From contig CM064863.1 in the NCBI GenBank assembly GCA_032719365.1, forward strand, positions 22,825,137 through 22,889,136: 64,000 nucleotides of DNA, written 5' to 3'. The notes under the pieces were generated by a model. The model searched no databases and had not been told where the DNA came from. It saw nothing but the letters and a program-made list of their open reading frames with translations. Made by a program: the position numbers and the translations under genes. Position 1 is the stretch's first letter. Every line of letters starts with the position of its first letter. Shown piece after piece: positions 58,227 through 64,000 of this stretch. This stretch comes from Prinsepia uniflora (taxonomy: Eukaryota; Streptophyta; Magnoliopsida; Rosales; Rosaceae).

Positions 58227-60785
58227 TGTAACGCCCCGGAAATTCGAAAACGGAAATTTTGGAAAATTTGAGGAAAATGACGATTTTGCCCCTGGAATTA
58301 GGCGAAAAGTTGACTTTTAATTTGAGCGGTCAAACGGAATTTAACCGATAACTGTGACGTAGTTCGGGACGTCACGAGTTCATAGACAGGTGGCACGCCC
58401 AATTCTGACATTCGAGGAAAAAGTTATGACGTGAGGAAGTTTGAGGGTAAGTCGGTAAATTGGTCGAAATGGGCCGAAAGTTGACTTTTTGATCGGGACA
58501 TTGTTTGGACTTTCCTGGAAGACCATTGGGTAGGTCTCGAGACGCTGAATCCGTAGACAGACGGCATGCGTCAATCGGAGTTCGGACGAGAAAGTTGTGG
58601 GTATGGAAAGTGCAGGGGCGAAATGGTAAATTGTGACATGAAGGGTAAAATGGTCATTTGGGCAGTCAAAGTCCTTTACGGTGAACTTAGCTGATATAAA
58701 TTGGTATTAAACGATTTAAGTGGCTGATTCAGCCTAAGTGGATGAGGAATTGTTATTAAGTGACATTTGTCACTCTAAGAAGAAGATTAGTGGCTGGATT
58801 TGATGATGGGGCACATGAAATGGACGGTGTGGATTGCAACTGGGAAAACAAATTATGTATAAACCTATGCGGGTGTTTTGGAAAAACAGAGAGAATACCC
58901 TATAATTTTACACAAAATCCATAATCTCTTCTTCTCTGATTGATCCCAACTAAGAACAGGTGAAAAGGAAAAATTGGAAAGGAAGGGGAGAGGATGAGAT
59001 TGGGAGAAAAACGAAAGAAAAAGGGGAAGAAACACCCAAGAACCCGAGACCCTTCAATTTGTTTCAAAAAATTCGAATTTATCTTTCTAGCTCGAGATGC
59101 TGCAAACTGAGATTGAATTAGGTCCTCTACGATCATTTTGAATGGAACCAGCTCAAATTCGACGACAATTGATGTCGTTTGGGCCTAGAACGGACATGGC
59201 GGACTTCGGAGATTTTCGAGCTTGGGTTGAGTGATTGGGGGCCAAGTCGTGTGAAATTGACTTCAAAATCACCCTTAGCATGAGTCTACGACGCTATACG
59301 ACTCATCAATTGAAGGGTTGGATGCCGGTTTGAGGAACTCGACGATGAACAGACTTCAAACCCGTGAGATTTGATCGAATAGACTGAGGTAATTAGTGAC
59401 GAAATTGACATTACAGATCTTCAATTAACATTCATACGATCCTATTAGTTTAATCAATTGAAAAAATGGACTAGAAATGTGCAGGATTAGACCGGGTCAC
59501 CTCGCAGGTCGCAGGACCCGTTTACCAGTCATTCGGGTTGGGACGATCACTATTCACAGTACTATAGCAGGCGCGTGGCAACCACGCGCAGCCGCTTGCG
59601 ACGGCGCGTGGGGGCGCGTGAGGAAGAATCCCGAGGTGAGTTCAACATGAAACTTATCCTATTTAACGTAACGAACATATTTGGTTTTGGTTGCGAGTCG
59701 ATCAGACGTCGTCTGGATAATGTTTCGAGGGTCCGAAGGTTTAAGTTACGTATTTAATTAATATTAAATTCCCGGAAAATTATGAGACAATTAGATGATG
59801 TAAATTGACTTGTTAGTAACCTCGAATAACAATTGTGAACAGGATTTAGGATTCCTGGCAAGTGTCGGAAATTACGGAAACGCGTGCAGCGCGGGAAACG
59901 AGCAGTTGGACGGTGTGTGAGTGGACTTTTGTTTTCTACCCTGAATGCATGCATATATGTTTTAAATGCTTTATAATATGATTGAAAATGATTTGGTATG
60001 ATTGATACTTCGATGTGATGATTTTTGGATTTTAGGGAATATTATATTATTTTAATCGGTGCTTCAGGCACGTTTTTCGAGAAAATGTGAAATGACTGTT
60101 TTGGGCGAAGGCCCGGGATTTGTGACTGGTTTTGGCTTAGATTATGAGTTGGGAAATTGATTTAATGGATTTGTGATGTTTTTGGATATGATTTTACGGA
60201 TTTGGGTGTATTGAAGTATTTGGGCATATGGCCCCGTGATAGTGGTTTTGACATGGTTTTGATGCTTGATTCGACATAATGTTTTTGATTGTGTATTGAT
60301 GTTTGATGACTCCAGATGCGTAATTCCTGGAGGGAACGGATGTGTAATTCCCGGTGAGGCTGGATGTGTAATTCCCAGCAATGGATGACGATTCTGGATG
60401 TGTAATTCCCAGAGGATCCTCGGATGTGTAATTCCCGAGTTATATGCTTTATTATTATGGTGAACTGATTTTATAAAATGATAAAATGATTTATGTGTTT
60501 CTCCCTATGCATGCATGGTTTGTAAAACTGGAGGGTAAAGGATGTCTTTTATAAATGTATTTTAACGAATATATTTTTGTCCACTCACACCTTTGTTTTT
60601 AATAACCCTCCAGGCCGTGGCACGATACTCGGGGCGGATTACGAGGCAGAGACATGAGCAGAAATCAGTGCAGTTATCCCTGGTCTGACAAGTGCTGAAG
60701 GGTACTTTCGGGATTTCAGTTGACTTGTCAGACGGGAGTAGGACCGGGCACGGTTATTGAGGTCCAGTTGGGACGGGTCCTGTCA
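58227..60785 (+). repeat. Solo LTR (2559 bp), TSD TAAAA
   Basis: Starts TGTAACGCCCCGGAAATTCG and ends GGGACGGGTCCTGTCA. TAAAA flanks both sides (58222-58226 and 60786-60790). It contains the TGACGT/ACGTCA pair (58354-58375), AGTGACATTTGTCACT (58759-58774), the GGCGCGTGG block (59570 region), GTGAGTGGAC (59918-59927), GGATGTGTAATTCCCGG units (60313-60439) and TCCACTCACACC (60579 region). No internal region. Confidence 0.93.
60313..60439 (+). repeat. Minisatellite GGATGTGTAATTCCCGG in the solo LTR
   Basis: Five spaced copies of a 17-bp core with small changes, at the LTR position where relatives carry other units. Confidence 0.85.
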
Positions 60786-61089
60786 TAAAATCTACCATCC
60801 GTTAATTTGATTTATAAGTTAAACATGGAGAGATATTTTACTCTAATTCATTTACTGAGTAAGTAAAAGAAAGATCAGGTATGGAAATAGGGAAAAAAAA
60901 GTTACGGGTATAAAATCAACAACCCTACTAATTACTATGGATTCTAAGGGAATTTGATAGTTAATTTATTTTTAAAAAATATATTAATAAACTGTGAATT
61001 CAAATATGTGCTTTATATCTCCTCTTTTAATTCTCATAATTGATAAGTAAATGTGGAGAATTCAAGTGTGAATGATATCATATATATAG
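60786..61089. other. Intergenic DNA, nothing recognised
   Basis: A/T-rich, no open frame of note. Confidence 0.4.
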
Positions 61090-62068
61090 TAGGGGTGGAT
61101 ACGATGGGGTTCAATACAGATATTCGTAATATTCAAATCTAAATCGTTAAAATCTTAACAATTCAATATGGTTTGGATTTTCTAAAATTAGAAATGAAAT
61201 TTTTTCGATACAAACCATTACTAATGGTTCGATTTTCGATCGAAACGGTTTGGGCATAAAAAATCTGCAAGGATATAAAGAAAAAGTAAGGATACAAAAA
61301 CTAACAGAATAATTAATACTCAAAATTGAACAAATTACACATACTGAATAAGAAATTCAGGTTGATTCAATTCAACTGGACATATAACTTTCTCTTACTC
61401 AAATAATAGGAGGGTTCATTTTCATGCAGTATAAAATTGTAAAAAAGACCTGCAAAGATGTTCCATCTTTTTCAATGGAAGAGAACTGGAACAAAAGAGG
61501 TTGAATTTATATAATCGGACATATTGACTATATCCTCTCCAAGGATGTCGGATCTTGCTGATCCCTAGGATTAAAAGGTCATTTGAAACAGTACCGATTA
61601 TCAATCTACAACAGAAATACAAAGACTCTCGTTATGGAAAGTAGATAAACTAAAGTCCTCAATGAATCGTAGAAGGTAAGAAAGTCCACTTGTATATTAA
61701 GTTTGCGAAGGATTAGATTGAAAATATTGCCACTATATTGAGATTTATCAAACAAACATTAGTATTTAATAATATTTTATTACACTCTTATCTAGGTATA
61801 CATGTATTTATTTGGGGTATATCTAAGTATCATTTTTACGTTGTATTAATAGTAGATTTAAAAATTAATAAAAATTAACATATTCTTTAACGGTTCAGTT
61901 TGGATTTAACAGATTTCCAAAATAAAAATTCAAATCCAAATCATTACTAACAGAGCAGTTTGGATTATCACATTATTTGACTTTTATCTGGTCAAATTTA
62001 AATCATTCGATAAATAATGGTTTGAAGCGGGTCATTTAGCAATTTTAACAGATTTGTATCCATCCCTA
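61090..62068. mobile_element. Non-autonomous DNA transposon, hAT-like ends
   Basis: A 979-bp A/T-rich unit with terminal inverted repeats TAGGGGTGGATAC and GTATCCATCCCTA (one mismatch) and subterminal 'ggtttggat'/'atccaaac' motifs in both orientations. GGGGTGG-type ends are common in plant hAT MITEs. No transposase is present. The flanking 8 bp do not match, so the target duplication has decayed or the ends are slightly off. Confidence 0.6.
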
Positions 62069-63199
62069 GTATAAACATAGTGAAATTTAGCTAAGCTACA
62101 CAAGTCACTAGTCATTAAACAAATTCTAAAAGATATATAAAGCACTCACCACTAATAGAAGTCCAAACTCAAAAAAAGTAGAAAGGAGTATCATAAGACA
62201 TAGTACTTGTGGTAGGCCAAAATTAATCAATTTTGATGACCGTGGGTCACCTTTAACGCCCTATAGACACCCTTCTTAAGGCTGGTCTCAACATCGGTCG
62301 GCATATGGCCACCGCTAGCGCGATTAGCCATTTCCATGTTCAGAACTAACTTGTTCTTACGTCCAGAAAACTCGGTCACCTCTTTACCTAACCTAGTCTT
62401 ATTATCTACTTTTCACGGGCTTTCCTCGTCCTCACTGTCGAATGAGGGCGACTCCACTACCTTGACACTACTATCAGACGACTCACCGACCTCTGAGTCA
62501 AACCACCTCCCGTTAAACACCGAGTGACTATCCTCGGACATCTACAAAATAGTAAAGAAGAGAAACACAACTCAAATACCAACCCACCACTTGACATATC
62601 TGAGCAAAGACTCAATAGAGTTCATGCTCAATTCTTCACAAATTCCTACTTTAATCGAAAAAGTCAGAAGGATGGTCATTTATCGTGTTTTTCGCGGCGG
62701 GTTTGACTGATTGGAAATCGTACCACCGTATGCACCGTCGTGGAGAGCTGATAAAAAATTGCCTTCACAATCAAAATAGTTTCGTATGTATTCCCAAAAT
62801 GAAAAGTAAGGAAATTGATGGAAGACCCCTACTATTTATAACACTCGGCACGAACAATGAGGAGTCGCCTTACTCAATGGTCGACACGTGTCACAAAACA
62901 AACAGATCCAATCAACACATGTTAAACATCCAACTCAGAAGACCAAGTGTCTGAAGACAAACACACTGATCTTTGCAAGGAATGATCGACCCAAATCTAG
63001 TCAGCCGACCCTAATTAGGCCAACCAACTTCGACCAAGTTGACCGATCGACCAGGATCTCCTAACTAACTTTGACCAAGAAAAACACACTGATCTTTGCC
63101 AGGAATTGTCGGTGGAAGCCTGCTAATCCAATGTTCTGAGCCATCAATACACACACCGACCCATTCTAGATTGCCCCTGAGAATGCCTCACTTGGAAAC
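62069..63199. other. Unassigned sequence; short acidic frame on the minus strand
   Basis: On the minus strand an ATG near 62541 opens a 43-codon Ser/Glu/Asp-rich frame ('MSEDSHSVFNGRWFDSEVGE' start) that stops near 62413. It could be the N-terminal stub of a transposon or host protein but is not recognised. AAACACACTGATCTTTGC is repeated at 62959 and 63084, about 125 bp apart. Confidence 0.3.
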
Positions 63200-63981
63200 C
63201 CATACCGCTCGGTGAATCATACCCATCGAGTCCCATCTGAAACGCCCTCCTTCGCTGGTTCATTCAACACCAAGACATACATTCCTGGTCCCCATAAGGA
63301 AATGGTATATGAAAAACCATTTCGTAATCATTCTTAAAACCTTTCAAAATATCCATGCTTGGTCCCCATAAACCGTCATGAAACTAGAAATCCATTCTTT
63401 CCAAATCCAAATCCATTTAGCATCTCCGAACCCGAAATCACATTTATAAACTATAAATGGGACTCATGCTTGATATCGTAACCAACTGGGCCTCAAACCC
63501 GATCATGTAAACCAACTGGACCTCAAGCCCGATCATATAAACCAACTGGGCCTCAAGTCCAATCCTGTAAACCAACTGGGCCTCGAGCCCGATTCGTAAA
63601 CCAACTAGGCCTCGAGCCCGATTCCTTATTAAATCAAATGGACTTCAAGTCTGAGAGTTCGTAAATCGAATAGGTCTCATGCCCGATTCCATATTTTCAA
63701 CTCCAAAATCAATTCACGAACCAATTGGGCCCCTAACCCGATAAAGTAACTAAAATGGACATCAAGTCCGAGAGTTTCCAAAAAAAATAGTTCTCATGCC
63801 CGAGTTTACTTTTTCAAATCCAAAATCATTTAATTAAACCATTACCGAAATCATAAGCATGTATAATCGGTACAAAACCATAAATCTCGATATACGTGCA
63901 AATACCTAAATCACCTCGAAATACGTGTAATCATGTAAATCACCAATATTCCAATCATCAGCATAGAAATCACATATGTAA
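63200..63981 (-). repeat. LTR fragment, minus orientation, with 30-bp minisatellite
   Basis: On the minus strand it carries the middle of an A-type LTR: GGTTTATGGGGACCAAGCATG (rc of about 63355-63377), five 30-bp units (63482-63630, CCAACTGGGCCTCAA...CCCGAT) and CACGTATTTCGAGGTGATTTA (rc of about 63910-63930). A new LTR interrupts it at 63982. Confidence 0.7.
63482..63630. repeat. Tandem array of five 30-bp units
   Basis: Consensus CCAACTGGGCCTCAAGCCCG followed by ATC(A/C)TGTAAA. This is the reverse complement of the GGGGCCCAGTT units in element A's LTR (17982-18071), same period. Confidence 0.88.
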
Positions 63982-64000
63982 TGTAACGACCCGTCCCAAA
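63982..64000 (+). repeat. Start of another LTR, cut by the window edge
   Basis: TGTAACGACCCGTCCCAAA is the conserved LTR start of this superfamily, placed inside an older LTR fragment. Everything after it lies outside the window. Confidence 0.75.

Noticed and set aside
63482..63630. CRISPR-like array (regular 30-bp units)
   Set aside because: The units are contiguous tandem copies without unique spacers, in plant nuclear DNA, and match the LTR minisatellite of element A.

Overview
This is plant nuclear DNA, a gene-poor, retrotransposon-rich stretch of a eudicot chromosome. A rosaceous tree such as apple or pear is my best guess, from the style of the non-coding LTR elements and the Cassandra element; this is inference, not a match I could run. 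Only two intact host genes are visible, both on the minus strand and both with introns I could place base by base: an RCC1-repeat (seven-bladed propeller) protein at 9935-12374 (5 exons, 536 aa) and an ALBINO3/Oxa1/YidC-type thylakoid insertase of the ALB4 class at 54161-56957 (9 exons, 549 aa).

Layout. 1-2800 is AT-rich intergenic DNA with a 67-bp tRNA-like insert between 13-bp direct repeats and a fold-back (MITE-like) repeat. 3350-8692 holds decayed retroelements: a Ty3/gypsy gag and RT remnant, a probable copia-type LTR, and a Ty1/copia RT-RNase H pseudogene with its polypurine tract and 3' LTR. 9935-13640 is the RCC1 gene and its upstream region.

15996-53044 is a nested heap of one large LTR superfamily: LTRs of about 2.2-3.1 kb, TG...CA ends, initiator-Met-tRNA primer site, and a chromovirus (Tekay/Del)-like 3' end, but no gag-pol. 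It contains element A, a complete non-coding LARD (15996-25462, TSD TTTTT); fragments of an older inverted LTR 'T' (25463-26568 and 33324-34242); element B, inserted in T (26569-33318, TSD GTGAT); element C (about 34250-39453) carrying a complete Cassandra TRIM with 5S-rRNA-like LTRs (37993-38716, TSD CCGGA); solo LTRs at 43357-46070 (minus, TSD ATACA) and 49996-53044 (TSD TTGGG, splitting an RNase H-like coding region in frame); and several truncated LTRs. A further solo LTR lies at 58227-60785 (TSD TAAAA), and another LTR starts at 63982 and runs off the window.

The most unusual object is element B. Its left end is not a normal 5' LTR but a 1622-bp near-perfect palindrome (26569-28190) of the LTR's 3' part, whose hairpin loop is one unit of a self-complementary minisatellite found in related LTRs. 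B is still bounded by a matching 5-bp target duplication inside an LTR that reads continuously across the insertion. This points to integration of a snap-back cDNA. All LTR subfamilies also share two palindromic motifs (GTGACA-N2-TGTCAC and TGACGT-N8-ACGTCA) and a subfamily-specific minisatellite at the same relative place.
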